Below are positions 34,865 to 43,627 of a DNA stretch of 48,827 nt, one piece after another. Each line of letters opens with the position of its first letter. Positions within the stretch are counted from its first letter, which is position 1. A model generated the notes under the pieces. It had not been told where the DNA came from and searched no databases. It saw nothing but the letters and a program-made list of their open reading frames with translations. The translations under genes and the position numbers were made by a program. This stretch comes from Oscillibacter sp. (GTDB taxonomy: Bacteria > Bacillota > Clostridia > Oscillospirales > Oscillospiraceae): assembly GCA_020025475.1 (NCBI GenBank), contig JAHHSA010000007.1:1-48827 (forward strand). Reading direction: 5' to 3'.

Positions 34865-34954
34865 GAAATCTTCCCTTCTTTCCCCACGCAGATTTGTCGT
34901 ACACCTTATAAGACGATTCAGCTACCGGTTTTGTTTCACTTTTTTGAAATTTTT

Positions 34955-35614
34955 TTAGCTCTGGTCCCCGGAAGGCCCGGAAGTCACCGCCGCCGAAACA
35001 GCACTGCGGAAAGTATCCCAGGCATCCGGGTGTTCCACATAATATTTGGGACAGATCTTTCCCGTCACGTCATAGTGACGGATGACGTCCGTCTCCGGGT
35101 CCAGTCTGAACTCCCGGCACAAAAAGGCCGTCAGCTCCACCACCCGCTCATAGGTTCCCGGAGAAAATTCCCCGGTACTGTCCGGATGGCAAACCTCAAT
35201 GGAGATGGTGTCCACATTACGCTGCTTGGTGGCATAGGCAATCTCGGACAGTGGAACGCATTGGACGACTTCCCCCTCAAGGCCTACCACAAAATGGCTG
35301 CTGGCATAGGTCTGTTCCCTGCCATCGGAGAGAGATGCGAAGTAATTTCGATTTGCCTGGGCCGTGGTCCCCGGATTTCCCACGTAGTGAATCACCACGC
35401 CCTTGATCTTTCTCAGAGGATCACCGGGACGGGACCAGTCGTTGATGGGGATCAGCGCTTCCTGCACATAGTCCGGCAGCTTCACGCCCTCTCCCGGCAA
35501 GTTCCGGTGTGCCCCCCACACCGCCCAGCCTGCCGCCAGCAGCAGGACGGTCAGGCACAGGGCGACAAAGCGGGGATTCAGACGGCGATGAGTTTTCCCA
35601 CGAGTACGTGACAT
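34955..35614 (-). CDS. N-acetylmuramoyl-L-alanine amidase (Amidase_2), membrane-anchored
   Basis: The 219-residue protein has one N-terminal membrane segment (about residues 16-34) and then an Amidase_2/PGRP domain. Zinc ligands are visible in IKGVVIHYVGN, in VIRHYDVTGKICPKYY, and a Lys/Asp near the end (HPDAWDTF). It cleaves the amide between MurNAc and the stem peptide. It starts only three bases after the permease stop, so it belongs to the GntR-ABC transporter operon. This ties that operon to cell-wall handling. Confidence 0.9.
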   Translation of the reverse strand: MSRTRGKTHRRLNPRFVALCLTVLLLAAGWAVWGAHRNLPGEGVKLPDYVQEALIPINDWSRPGDPLRKIKGVVIHYVGNPGTTAQANRNYFASLSDGREQTYASSHFVVGLEGEVVQCVPLSEIAYATKQRNVDTISIEVCHPDSTGEFSPGTYERVVELTAFLCREFRLDPETDVIRHYDVTGKICPKYYVEHPDAWDTFRSAVSAAVTSGPSGDQS

Positions 35615-35617
35615 CGC

Positions 35618-37657
35618 TCAGTTTTCCCCCTCAATCATGGCAACTGTGGCGTTGTCAATGGGCTGCTCTCTTTCATCAGAAGTGCCCTCTTCGTACGCTA
35701 TGGAAGTGGCATGGGGGGTGTCGTCCTCCGTCTCAACAACAGTCAGCTGATCGGGCTTCAGGACACCCAGCTTCCGCAGGCAGGCAATGGTTTCACGCAT
35801 GCCGGGGCGTACCCGAATGTAGAGGGTGGAAGAAAGCGCTTCATCTTCAGGAGTCTGATACCAGATGTTCAGCTCGGCAAAGGGGTCGCCCAGCTGTTTT
35901 GCCCGCTCCATCAGCAGCAGTATCTCGTCCCGGTCAAAAGAACCATCCTCCCGGAAGAAATTGTTGTTTGTATTCAGAATTTCCTGCAGCGTTCCCAAAT
36001 CTTCAAACCAGATCTCCCGCCCCCAATTTCCGTTTTTGGCATCCTCTAGCACCGCCTCATAAGCCTGGCGGGCCTGGGTGGCATTCAGGCTTTGGTATGC
36101 GCCGGTTGTGTACCCAGACAGCTCCGCACTCCGGATTTTCAAATCCGTCCGATCACCGTGAAGGCGAGCCAGCAGCGTCTCTGGGTCGTTGCACAGCTGG
36201 TTGAGCAGGTAATCCACGGTTCCTTCCTGGTTCATCCGCTCCCAGGTCAGCCGCACATCGTAATTACGATGCACTGTACGGCCATCTTTCAGCGTGTACC
36301 GCAGATTCACGACATCATCGCGCTTATTATAGTCATAGTCGGAAGCCTCGATTCTCGCTCCCTCATCCTCTATCAGCGTCTGATGCAGTGCCAGCGTCTT
36401 CTGAATGAGGGTATCATTCCGGCCGCTCTCCAGGGTAAGATCGTTGCCGCCGACACGAAGCTCCACCGTCTGGATCTTCTCCGTTTTCGGCACATACCGC
36501 TCGACGCCGAAGACATCAAACCGGAAGCCGGCACAGATCAGGCACAAAACCACCGCCACAGCTGCGGCGCCGGGAACGCTGCCCCGGAACACCCGCAGAG
36601 ACTTTTCCAGAAGCATACTGACCGCATAGTAACCAATGAGGCCCATAATGACCATGCAGATCACCAGAGGAACAATCTCCAGATCATCGTAGGTTATCTG
36701 GAAAGGTCTCCACACCAGCGTGTACAGGAGCATACCTCCGCCAAGACCGGCCAGCAGCGCGCCGCTGTACCGGAACACAGGGCGCATCCAGCCAACAGCT
36801 GCCACATCTCCCGCCCGCTCACTGCTGCGGCGGCGGTAAATGGCATAGGCCAGGGTCAGCAGCACCACGCCCACCAGGGCATAGACGCCGATGACCCAGA
36901 AATTCTGGAATTCCACCGCTACAAGTTCTTGAGACATCACCTGAGTCTCCGGGTCGAGCACCTCGTTGTAAATGTGGTTGACATCTATTTTGCGCAGCAG
37001 GTAGACCGTGGGGCACAGGTTTTCCAACAGGCCGGAATATCCGCCGGACACGCCATAATAGAACCCACTTTTCAGAGTGCCCATCAGCATATCCAGCGCC
37101 GGTTCCAGGAAGTGGAGCAGGAAGTACAGGACCGGCATTGCAGAGGCATTTCCGGTGAGGAAAGCCACAAAGGTGGCAGATGAGAAATAGAAAAAGCTCT
37201 CCAGCAGTACGCCCAAAACCGTCAGCAGCAGGGCCTTGACCGGCAGCTGGCCCATCATCACCGTCAGCAGCACAGTGAGGGCACCGGTGATAACATAGGG
37301 AATCAGCATCATGGTCATGCCAGACAGGAAATTGGTCACAAACAGCCCCTCCCGCCGAATGGGCAGGCGGTGCATCAGTCCCTGGCTGCGGGAATTATAC
37401 AGATAGCCCCACACCGCCGCCGCGCAAAGAACGGCGTACAGCAGAGACAGAATCGGAACCAGTGTGTGCAGAGCTGCATAATAACTCTCCGTGATCGTCA
37501 TTTCCTCCAGATGGAAGTCCTTCTGACGGACCATCTGCAGCAGCATGGTCGTGGGAACCAGGGCGCCTCCGAAGGAAGGCAGAGCCCAGAGCGGCCAGAA
37601 GCGGCTCAGATTCTTCTTGTACAGCGTTTTATTAAAGAATGATGTCTTTGACCGCAT
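35618..37657 (-). CDS. ABC transporter permease, large type
   Basis: The 679-residue protein has about six to eight membrane segments in two groups (residues about 20-240 and 250-375), including LVPILSLLYAVLCAAAVWGYLYNSR. A large soluble C-terminal region (about 390-640) follows. It fits permeases that pair with YtrB-type ATPases. The ATG at 37657 has GGGAGG eight bases upstream (an in-frame GTG three codons earlier overlaps that site). It overlaps the ATPase gene by 26 bases. Substrate unknown. Confidence 0.82.
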   Translation of the reverse strand: MRSKTSFFNKTLYKKNLSRFWPLWALPSFGGALVPTTMLLQMVRQKDFHLEEMTITESYYAALHTLVPILSLLYAVLCAAAVWGYLYNSRSQGLMHRLPIRREGLFVTNFLSGMTMMLIPYVITGALTVLLTVMMGQLPVKALLLTVLGVLLESFFYFSSATFVAFLTGNASAMPVLYFLLHFLEPALDMLMGTLKSGFYYGVSGGYSGLLENLCPTVYLLRKIDVNHIYNEVLDPETQVMSQELVAVEFQNFWVIGVYALVGVVLLTLAYAIYRRRSSERAGDVAAVGWMRPVFRYSGALLAGLGGGMLLYTLVWRPFQITYDDLEIVPLVICMVIMGLIGYYAVSMLLEKSLRVFRGSVPGAAAVAVVLCLICAGFRFDVFGVERYVPKTEKIQTVELRVGGNDLTLESGRNDTLIQKTLALHQTLIEDEGARIEASDYDYNKRDDVVNLRYTLKDGRTVHRNYDVRLTWERMNQEGTVDYLLNQLCNDPETLLARLHGDRTDLKIRSAELSGYTTGAYQSLNATQARQAYEAVLEDAKNGNWGREIWFEDLGTLQEILNTNNNFFREDGSFDRDEILLLMERAKQLGDPFAELNIWYQTPEDEALSSTLYIRVRPGMRETIACLRKLGVLKPDQLTVVETEDDTPHATSIAYEEGTSDEREQPIDNATVAMIEGEN

Positions 37658-38528
37658 AGTCTGCACCTCCCAATTCGTAAATAAAGATCTCCTCCAGCGT
37701 CAGGGGCACAGCGTCCACCAGCATGGGGCTGTACACCATAAGACGCTCCGCCGCCTCCTGAGCGCTCATCCGCATGATCAAGGTATGTACCCGGCCCAGA
37801 CGGCTGGCATGAAGCACCGGCAGATCCGCGGGGACCTCCTCCATACCGTCGGGAAATACCACCTGCATCTTCACCATGTTGTCCTGGAGCTGGGCCAGGG
37901 ACCGCTCCAGCAGCACCTTGCCGTGGTCCATGATGCCCACATGGTCGCAGACATCCTCCAGCTCCCGCAGGTTATGGGAGGACACCAGCACCGTGGTGCC
38001 CCGCTCCGCCACATCGCCCATCATCAGGGACCAGACCTGCCGGCGCATCACCGGGTCCAGACCGTCCACCGGCTCATCCAGCAGCAGATAGTCCGGCATA
38101 CAGCTCATGGCCAGCCAGAAGGCAGCCTGCTTCTGCATGCCCTTGGAAAAGCGCTTGATGGGCTTGTGCTCATCGATGCCAAACACATCTTTCAGCTTTT
38201 CATAGCGCTCCATGCTGAAATTGGGGTAAAAACCCTGGTAAAAACGGCACATATCCCGGATGCTGGCCTGGGAAAAGAAGTACCAGTCATCTGGAATCGT
38301 GACAATCCGGGCCTTCAGAGCCTCATTTTCCCACACATCCTCCCCGTCGACGGCAACGCTGCCCTCATCCAGACGGTAGACGCCGCACAGGTTGCGGATC
38401 AATGTGGATTTACCGGCACCATTGGGACCAACCAGGCCGTACACGCTGCCTTTCGGCACCGTGATATTGGTCCCATCCAGGGCCGCGAAGCCGTCAAAAC
38501 GCTTGACAGCGTCCTTCACTTCAATCAT
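37632..38528 (-). CDS. ABC transporter ATP-binding protein (YtrB-like)
   Basis: The 298-residue ATPase has Walker A GPNGAGKST, signature FSKGMQKQ, and Walker B YLLLDEPVDGLD with the H-loop SSHNLREL. It pairs with the downstream permease. The start overlaps the GntR stop as ATGA, with AAGGAGGAG just upstream. B. subtilis YtrA/YtrB systems respond to lipid II-cycle antibiotics; a similar role here is inference from the GntR partner and the amidase. Confidence 0.92.
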   Translation of the reverse strand: MIEVKDAVKRFDGFAALDGTNITVPKGSVYGLVGPNGAGKSTLIRNLCGVYRLDEGSVAVDGEDVWENEALKARIVTIPDDWYFFSQASIRDMCRFYQGFYPNFSMERYEKLKDVFGIDEHKPIKRFSKGMQKQAAFWLAMSCMPDYLLLDEPVDGLDPVMRRQVWSLMMGDVAERGTTVLVSSHNLRELEDVCDHVGIMDHGKVLLERSLAQLQDNMVKMQVVFPDGMEEVPADLPVLHASRLGRVHTLIMRMSAQEAAERLMVYSPMLVDAVPLTLEEIFIYELGGADYAVKDIIL

Positions 38529-38884
38529 TTTTTCTCCTCCTTGAGTAACTCTATGAGCTGACTGTCGGTGACACCCAGATAGCGCAGCTCCGCTGCCAGT
38601 TCCCGGATCTTGACTTTCAATTCCTGCATTCTGGCTGCCTCCGCGCCGGAGCGGGCCGAGGCAAAGCTGCCTTTGCCGGGAATCGAATACGTATATCCCT
38701 CACTTTCCAGCTCTGCGTAAGCACGCTGTATGGTGTTTGGATTGATGGCCAGCTGACTTGCCAGGGCACGCACAGAGGGCAGCTTCTCATCCGGCTGCAT
38801 GGCTCCTGTAATGATGAGCCGCCGCAGTCCGTCTTTAATCTGTTCGTAAATGGGTCTGGAATCTCGGTAGTTCAGACTGATCAA
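38525..38884 (-). CDS. GntR-family (YtrA-type) transcriptional repressor
   Basis: The 119-residue protein has an N-terminal winged HTH typical of GntR (SVRALASQLAINPNTIQRAYAELESEGY), with a short C-terminal helical dimer region; this is the YtrA subfamily size. The TTG start at 38884 has AAGGAGG eight bases upstream and gives MISLNYRDSRPIYEQI, matching the family start. First gene of the operon GntR-ATPase-permease-amidase. A promoter with an overlapping inverted repeat lies at 39007-39060. Confidence 0.92.
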   Translation of the reverse strand: MISLNYRDSRPIYEQIKDGLRRLIITGAMQPDEKLPSVRALASQLAINPNTIQRAYAELESEGYTYSIPGKGSFASARSGAEAARMQELKVKIRELAAELRYLGVTDSQLIELLKEEKK

Positions 38885-38907
38885 GCTCCACACCTCCTTC
38901 TTTTCTG

Positions 38908-38928
38908 TGTAACAGCAGTGCTGTTACA
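38908..38928. promoter_or_regulatory. Perfect inverted repeat in the GntR leader
   Basis: TGTAACAGCA and TGCTGTTACA (10 bp each) flank one base, about 25 bases upstream of the GntR start. It can be an operator or an RNA hairpin in the leader. Confidence 0.5.
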
Positions 38929-39006
38929 GAAATTTTCATGTATGGCAGACGCCTTCCACCTCCGCATCAGCCACTTGCGGCGGACTTTCAGGCTTTGCCT
39001 CCTCGA

Positions 39007-39029
39007 CTGTACTAACCGTACTAGTACAG
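39007..39029. promoter_or_regulatory. Probable GntR operator
   Basis: CTGTACTA and TAGTACAG (8 bp each) flank a seven-base spacer and sit directly downstream of the -10, over the expected start of transcription. The spacing and the TACTA/TAGTA arms resemble YtrA-type sites. Confidence 0.6.
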
Positions 39030-39031
39030 AT

Positions 39032-39060
39032 AGGATAGCATAGGATTTTCTGGCTGTCAA
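39032..39060 (-). promoter_or_regulatory. Promoter of the GntR-ABC-amidase operon
   Basis: On the minus strand TTGACA (39055-39060) and TATCCT (39032-39037) have a 17-bp spacer. Confidence 0.75.
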
Positions 39061-39115
39061 TACGCTTCAACCTGAATTTTCTTTGGAAATAGTGAAAATT
39101 TCGGTTAAAATACCC

Positions 39116-39144
39116 TTTACAAGAGAAAATAGGTATGGTATATT
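39116..39144 (+). promoter_or_regulatory. Promoter of rpsO-pnp
   Basis: TTTACA (39116-39121) and TATATT (39139-39144) have a 17-bp spacer. The rpsO leader of about 100 bases is the usual place for S15 autoregulation, but I could not identify the S15 site. Confidence 0.7.
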
Positions 39145-39254
39145 TGCAAAGTGTGTAATTCACACAAAATTAGCACCCCGGCGCTTCGTTTTGCGGACTT
39201 TCACCGGCCCAAGACGCAGTCCCGTGGGCATATTATTGAAAGGTGGATTTTTCC

Positions 39255-39521
39255 ATGCTGCGTAAAGAAGAAAAGGCCGCTATCATCAGCGCCAACCGTA
39301 CTCACGAGACCGACACCGGTTCCCCCGAGGTTCAGATTGCTATTCTGACCGAGCGGATCAACACCCTGACCAAGCACATGCAGATGAACCCCCAGGACAA
39401 GCACTCCAACCGTGGTCTGCTGAAGATGGTCGGTCAGCGCCGCAGCCTGCTGGATTACCTGATGAAGAAGGACATTGAGCGCTATCGTGCTCTGATTGCC
39501 AAGCTGGGTATCCGTAAGTAA
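39255..39521 (+). CDS. rpsO: 30S ribosomal protein S15
   Basis: The 88-residue protein matches S15 along its length, including ETDTGSPEVQIAILTERI, HSNRGLLKMVGQRRSLLDYL and the end AKLGIRK. It binds the central domain of 16S rRNA early in 30S assembly. I choose the ATG at 39255, with AAAGGTGG eight bases upstream, instead of an in-frame GTG at 39243 that lies within the ribosome site. rpsO before pnp is the classic order. Confidence 0.98.
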   Translation: MLRKEEKAAIISANRTHETDTGSPEVQIAILTERINTLTKHMQMNPQDKHSNRGLLKMVGQRRSLLDYLMKKDIERYRALIAKLGIRK

Positions 39522-39631
39522 GATTTTTCTGGAAATCCGCGGATTTTCCAAGAGAAGTCTTTTGGCTTGCATTGCCGCTCTGCGGCAGCATTCTGTGAAA
39601 CTTTCTCCGCAAGAGAGTTTGTGACAGTCCT

Positions 39632-39671
39632 AAGGTGGCGGAGAATCCCTCCGTCACCTTTTCTGTTTTTG
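39632..39671 (+). terminator. Terminator or attenuating hairpin after rpsO
   Basis: AAGGTG-G-CGGAG pairs with CTCCG-T-CACCTT (39632-39643 with 39649-39660), followed by TTCTGTTTTTG. Confidence 0.7.
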
Positions 39672-39702
39672 CGCAATTCGCCGGGAGTCGCCGCTTTTTG
39701 TG

Positions 39703-39739
39703 TTTGAACGCGTGCCTGCACATCGGACATGGGTTCAAA
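39703..39739 (+). repeat. Inverted repeat in the pnp leader
   Basis: TTTGAAC and GTTCAAA (39703-39709 with 39733-39739) can form a stem about 47 bases before the pnp start. PNPase is often autoregulated through a leader stem cut by RNase III; this could serve that role. No clear pnp promoter follows the rpsO terminator. Confidence 0.3.
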
Positions 39740-39785
39740 TACGAAAAGAGCCTCTCCTGAGCACTACTGTAAAGGAGAATAATTT

Positions 39786-41936
39786 ATGTCTACCATCATT
39801 ACTCAAAGACAGTTTCCTGGCTATCATAAGTATGAGATGGATCTGGCAGGCCGCCCTCTGACTCTGGAAGTGGGCAAGCTGGCTGAGCTGGCCAACGCTG
39901 CTGTCATGGTCGGCTACGGTGACACCCGTGTGCTGGTGTGCGCCACCGCAGCCGCCCGTCCCCGTGACGGCATTGATTTCTTCCCGCTGTCTGTGGACTT
40001 CGAGGAGAAGATGTATGCCGTGGGCCGCATCCCCGGTTCTTTCAACCGTCGTGAGGGCCGCCCCGGTGAGAAGGGCATTCTGACCTCTCGTGTCATCGAC
40101 CGCCCCATTCGTCCCCTGTTCCCCTCTGACTTCCGCAACGATGTCTCCATCATGGCTACTGTCATGAGCGTGGACCACGACTGCTCTCCCGAGATTGCCG
40201 CTCTGATCGGTACCTCCGCAGCTCTGGCCATCTCCGACATTCCCTGGAACGGCCCTGTGGGCGCTCTGAAGGTTGGTCTGGTGAACGGTGAGCTGGTCCT
40301 GAATCCCAACTCGGAACAGCGTCAGGTCTCCGACCTGGACGTCACCGTGGTCTCCACCGGCAAGAAGGTCGTCATGATCGAGGCCGGCGCCAACGAGGTG
40401 GACAACGACACCATGTTCCGCGCGATCAAGCTGGCTCACGAAGAGAACCAGAAGCAGATCGAGCTCATCAACCGCATGGTTGCCGAGATTGGCAAGCCCA
40501 AGTTTGAGTATCCCCATGCTGACTTTAACCAGGAGCTGTTTGACAAGATTGTCGAGGCCACCATGGAGGATGCCAAGGCCGCTATGGATACTGACGACAA
40601 AAACGTCCGTGAGGCTCGCTGGAACCAGCTGATTGAGAAGTGGCACGACCTCTTCCTCGAGGACTACCCCGAGATGGATCAGTATCTGGACGAGATCACC
40701 TACAAGTTCCAGAAAAAGATCGTCAAGGCCTGGCTGCTGGAGGGTCATCGTGTGGATGGCCGTCAGAAGAACGAGATCCGTCCTCTGGCCGCCGAAGTTG
40801 GCGTGCTGCCCCGCGTCCACGGTTCCGGTCTGTTTACCCGCGGTCAGACCCAGGTCCTGTCCGTCTGCACCCTGGATACCCTGTCCGCCAACCAGAAGCT
40901 GGACACCATCTGGGAAGAGACTGAGAAGCGCTACATGCACCACTACAACTTCCCCGGCTACTCTGTCGGCGAAGCAAAGCCCGCCCGCTCCCCCGGTCGC
41001 CGTGAGATCGGTCACGGCGCTCTGGCCGAGCGTGCTCTGCTGCCCGTGCTGCCCTCCGTGGAGGAGTTCCCCTACTCCATCCGCGTAGTCTCTGAGGTTG
41101 TTTCCTCCAATGGTTCCACCTCTCAGGGCTCCATTTGCGGCTCTACTCTGGCTCTGATGGATGCCGGCGTACCCATCAAGGCTCCCGTTGCCGGTATCTC
41201 CTGCGGCCTGATTCAGGACGACAACGGCGGTTTCACCACCTTCATCGACATTCAGGGCGTCGAGGACTTCCACGGCGAAATGGACTTTAAGGTAGCCGGT
41301 ACCAAGAAGGGTATTACCGCCATTCAGATGGACCTGAAGAACGACGGTCTGACTATGGAGATCATCCAGAACGCTCTGGACATCACCTACGACGCTCGCT
41401 GCGAGATTCTGGACCAGATCATGCTGCCCTGCATCTCTGAGCCCCGCAAGGAAGTTTCCAAGTATGCTCCCAAGATGATCACCATGCACATCGACCCGGA
41501 TAAGATCCGAGACGTCATTGGCAAGGGCGGCTCCGTCATTCAGAAGATCGTGGCTGACACCGGTGCCAAGATCGACATCAACGACGACGGCTCTGTGTTC
41601 ATCTCCGCTCCCAACCCCGACAGCTGCGATGCTGCCAAGAAGTGCATCGACGACATCGTGTTTGTGCCCGAGGTCGGCTCCCTGTACTACGGCCGTGTCG
41701 TCCGGCTCATGACCTTTGGCGCTTTCGTTGAGCTGGCTCCCGGCAAGGACGGCCTGGTGCACATCTCCAAGCTGGCTGACCACCGCATTGAGAAGGTGGA
41801 GGACGCCTGCAAGATTGGTGACATGATGTGGGTTAAGGTCACCGATATCGACGAAAAGGGCCGCGTGAACCTTTCCCACAAGGACGCCATGCATGAGATC
41901 AAGGCCAAGGAGGCCAACGGTGAGCGCGTGAAATAA
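39786..41936 (+). CDS. pnp: Polyribonucleotide nucleotidyltransferase (PNPase)
   Basis: The 716-residue 3'-5' phosphorolytic exonuclease has two RNase PH domains with a linking helical domain, then KH (DPDKIRDVIGKGGSVIQKI, residues about 560-580) and S1 (GSLYYGRVVRLMTFGAFVEL) domains. It degrades mRNA and works with Hfq. Codons are strongly biased to GCT/CTG/GGT-type choices, as expected of a highly expressed gene. ATG at 39786 with AAAGGAG eight bases upstream. A very strong terminator follows. Confidence 0.98.
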   Translation: MSTIITQRQFPGYHKYEMDLAGRPLTLEVGKLAELANAAVMVGYGDTRVLVCATAAARPRDGIDFFPLSVDFEEKMYAVGRIPGSFNRREGRPGEKGILTSRVIDRPIRPLFPSDFRNDVSIMATVMSVDHDCSPEIAALIGTSAALAISDIPWNGPVGALKVGLVNGELVLNPNSEQRQVSDLDVTVVSTGKKVVMIEAGANEVDNDTMFRAIKLAHEENQKQIELINRMVAEIGKPKFEYPHADFNQELFDKIVEATMEDAKAAMDTDDKNVREARWNQLIEKWHDLFLEDYPEMDQYLDEITYKFQKKIVKAWLLEGHRVDGRQKNEIRPLAAEVGVLPRVHGSGLFTRGQTQVLSVCTLDTLSANQKLDTIWEETEKRYMHHYNFPGYSVGEAKPARSPGRREIGHGALAERALLPVLPSVEEFPYSIRVVSEVVSSNGSTSQGSICGSTLALMDAGVPIKAPVAGISCGLIQDDNGGFTTFIDIQGVEDFHGEMDFKVAGTKKGITAIQMDLKNDGLTMEIIQNALDITYDARCEILDQIMLPCISEPRKEVSKYAPKMITMHIDPDKIRDVIGKGGSVIQKIVADTGAKIDINDDGSVFISAPNPDSCDAAKKCIDDIVFVPEVGSLYYGRVVRLMTFGAFVELAPGKDGLVHISKLADHRIEKVEDACKIGDMMWVKVTDIDEKGRVNLSHKDAMHEIKAKEANGERVK

Positions 41937-41975
41937 TCACCCTCAGAGGCATCTCATGTTGTTTTGAAAACCCTG

Positions 41976-42006
41976 ACGGGGCGGGCTGCAGCCCGCCCCG
42001 TTTTTC
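41976..42006 (+). terminator. Terminator of rpsO-pnp
   Basis: A perfect GC-rich palindrome (41976-42001, ACGGGGCGGGCTG and its complement) is followed by TTTTT. Confidence 0.9.
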
Positions 42007-42034
42007 CACATTTTTTGTTAAGGAGTTGATTTTC

Positions 42035-43417
42035 ATGGACGTGATTGCCGCCATTGCCACCGGCGCTGCCGCCACGGCCATCGGCGTTGTTCGAGTCTCC
42101 GGCCCCGGCTGCTTTGCCCTGTGTGACCGGGTATTCCGCACCGAAAAGGCCGCGCCCTTTGACCAACTGGAACCACGCAAAATGGTCTTTGGTCAAATGC
42201 TGGATGCCCAGGGCAGGGAGATTGACCGCGGCCTGGCCGTGCGCTTCCCTGGCCCCCACAGCTACACCGGCGAAGACTCCGCCGAGTTCCATTGTCATGG
42301 CTCCCCCGTGGTGCTGCGGGAACTGCTTAACGCACTCTTTACCGCTGGTGCCCGCCAGGCGGGCCGGGGCGAGTTTACCAAGCGCGCTTTCCTCAATGGC
42401 CGTCTGGATCTGACTCAGGCCGAGGCTGTGGTGGATCTCATTGACGCAGAAACGGCCGCCTGCGCACGCAACGCCATCGCCCAGCTGGACGGTGCACTGC
42501 GCCGCCACCTGGAACCGATCCAGGAGTCGCTGCTGGAGATCACCTCCCGATTTTACGCCGTGGTGGACTACCCCGATGAGGATATTCAGGACACTGATCC
42601 GGCCCAGATCTGTGCCTCTCTTCAAACTGCCGATGACACCCTGACCCGACTGCTGGCCACCTGCCGCCGGGGCCAGGTCCTTAAGTCCGGCATCCGCACC
42701 GCAATCGTGGGCCGTCCCAATGCAGGAAAATCCTCGCTGCTCAACGCTCTGGCCGGCTATGACCGGGCCATAGTCACCAACATCCCCGGTACCACCCGGG
42801 ACACGGTGGAGGAATCCGTCCTCTGCGGCGGCATCCTGCTGCGGCTCATCGACACCGCCGGTATTCGGGATGCCCGGGACGAGGTGGAAAAATTGGGCGT
42901 GGAACGCTCCAGAAAGGCTATGGAATCCGCCGGTCTGATTCTTGCGGTAGTGGACGGTGCCCAGCCTCTTACCGCCGAAGATTGGGAGATTCTCAGCGAT
43001 GCCGCCCGCCGGGCCATCCCTTGGATTCTGGTCTGGTCCAAGCAGGACCTCACCTCCGCCCCCGTGCCCGTCCTCCCCTGGACACAGGCGGACCATGCTC
43101 CCGCCGCCGTCGTCTCCCTGTCCTCTGTCACCGGCGAGGGACTCAGCGATCTGGAAGGCGCCGTGGCAGACCTCTTCCCAGCCGGCGATCCCAGAGACAC
43201 CGGCTCCCTGCTCACCGATCAACGCCAGGAGGAGGCCGCCCGCCGGGCAAGAGACGCCGTCCGCCGGGCAAGAGACGCCCTGGACGCAGGTCTCACCCCG
43301 GACGCAGTACTCACTGACGCCGAAGAGGCCCTGGATGTCCTGGGCGAACTCACTGGGCGCACTGCCAGGGATGCCATTGTCTCCAGAATCTTTGACCGAT
43401 TCTGTGTCGGAAAATGA
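42035..43417 (+). CDS. mnmE: tRNA modification GTPase MnmE
   Basis: The 460-residue protein has the folate-binding N-domain (MDVIAAIATGAAATAIGVVRVSGPG), a helical domain with an inserted G domain (GRPNAGKSSLLNAL, DTAGIRD) and the C-terminal FCVGK motif with the catalytic Cys. With MnmG it makes 5-carboxymethylaminomethyl uridine at the wobble base; mnmG is not in this window. A 21-bp tandem duplication gives RRARDAVRRARDAL in the C-terminal helical part. Start at ATG 42035 with AAGGAG nine bases upstream. Own terminator. Confidence 0.96.
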   Translation: MDVIAAIATGAAATAIGVVRVSGPGCFALCDRVFRTEKAAPFDQLEPRKMVFGQMLDAQGREIDRGLAVRFPGPHSYTGEDSAEFHCHGSPVVLRELLNALFTAGARQAGRGEFTKRAFLNGRLDLTQAEAVVDLIDAETAACARNAIAQLDGALRRHLEPIQESLLEITSRFYAVVDYPDEDIQDTDPAQICASLQTADDTLTRLLATCRRGQVLKSGIRTAIVGRPNAGKSSLLNALAGYDRAIVTNIPGTTRDTVEESVLCGGILLRLIDTAGIRDARDEVEKLGVERSRKAMESAGLILAVVDGAQPLTAEDWEILSDAARRAIPWILVWSKQDLTSAPVPVLPWTQADHAPAAVVSLSSVTGEGLSDLEGAVADLFPAGDPRDTGSLLTDQRQEEAARRARDAVRRARDALDAGLTPDAVLTDAEEALDVLGELTGRTARDAIVSRIFDRFCVGK

Positions 43418-43428
43418 AGGATACCAGC

Positions 43429-43467
43429 AACACCGCGTTTCTTTTCTGGAGACGTGGTGTTGTTTTT
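43429..43467 (+). terminator. Terminator of mnmE
   Basis: A 13-bp stem with two G-U pairs (43429-43441 with 43449-43461) is followed by GTTTTTCTG. Confidence 0.85.
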
Positions 43468-43500
43468 CTGTGAAATCGTATCAGATTCCGCAAAACGCGG

Positions 43501-43529
43501 TTTACAAAATCACCTGCGAATGGTACACT
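43501..43529 (+). promoter_or_regulatory. Promoter of DUF1836-degV-prmA
   Basis: TTTACA (43501-43506) and TACACT (43524-43529) have a 17-bp spacer with a TG before the -10. Confidence 0.65.
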
Positions 43530-43627
43530 GTATGCACAATGGCAGGATACCGACCGTTTACCCAAAGCTTCCTCAGGCGTTTTTGCCTCTGGATTCTTGG
43601 CAAACTGCCTGAAAGGAGCGTGCTTTT

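Noticed and set aside
34600..34887. 95-codon minus-strand frame overlapping the lipoprotein and the 56-residue gene
   Set aside because: It conflicts with two better-supported frames and has a Cys/Arg/Pro-rich shadow composition.
34925..34952. Plus-strand hairpin TTTCA/TGAAA followed by seven T
   Set aside because: No plus-strand gene lies upstream; the stem is only five AT-rich pairs.
39710..39745. tRNA-like T-loop before pnp
   Set aside because: No acceptor, D or anticodon arms could be built around it.
39735..41894. 719-codon minus-strand frame opposite pnp
   Set aside because: Shadow of a highly biased gene; no start signal and no known family.
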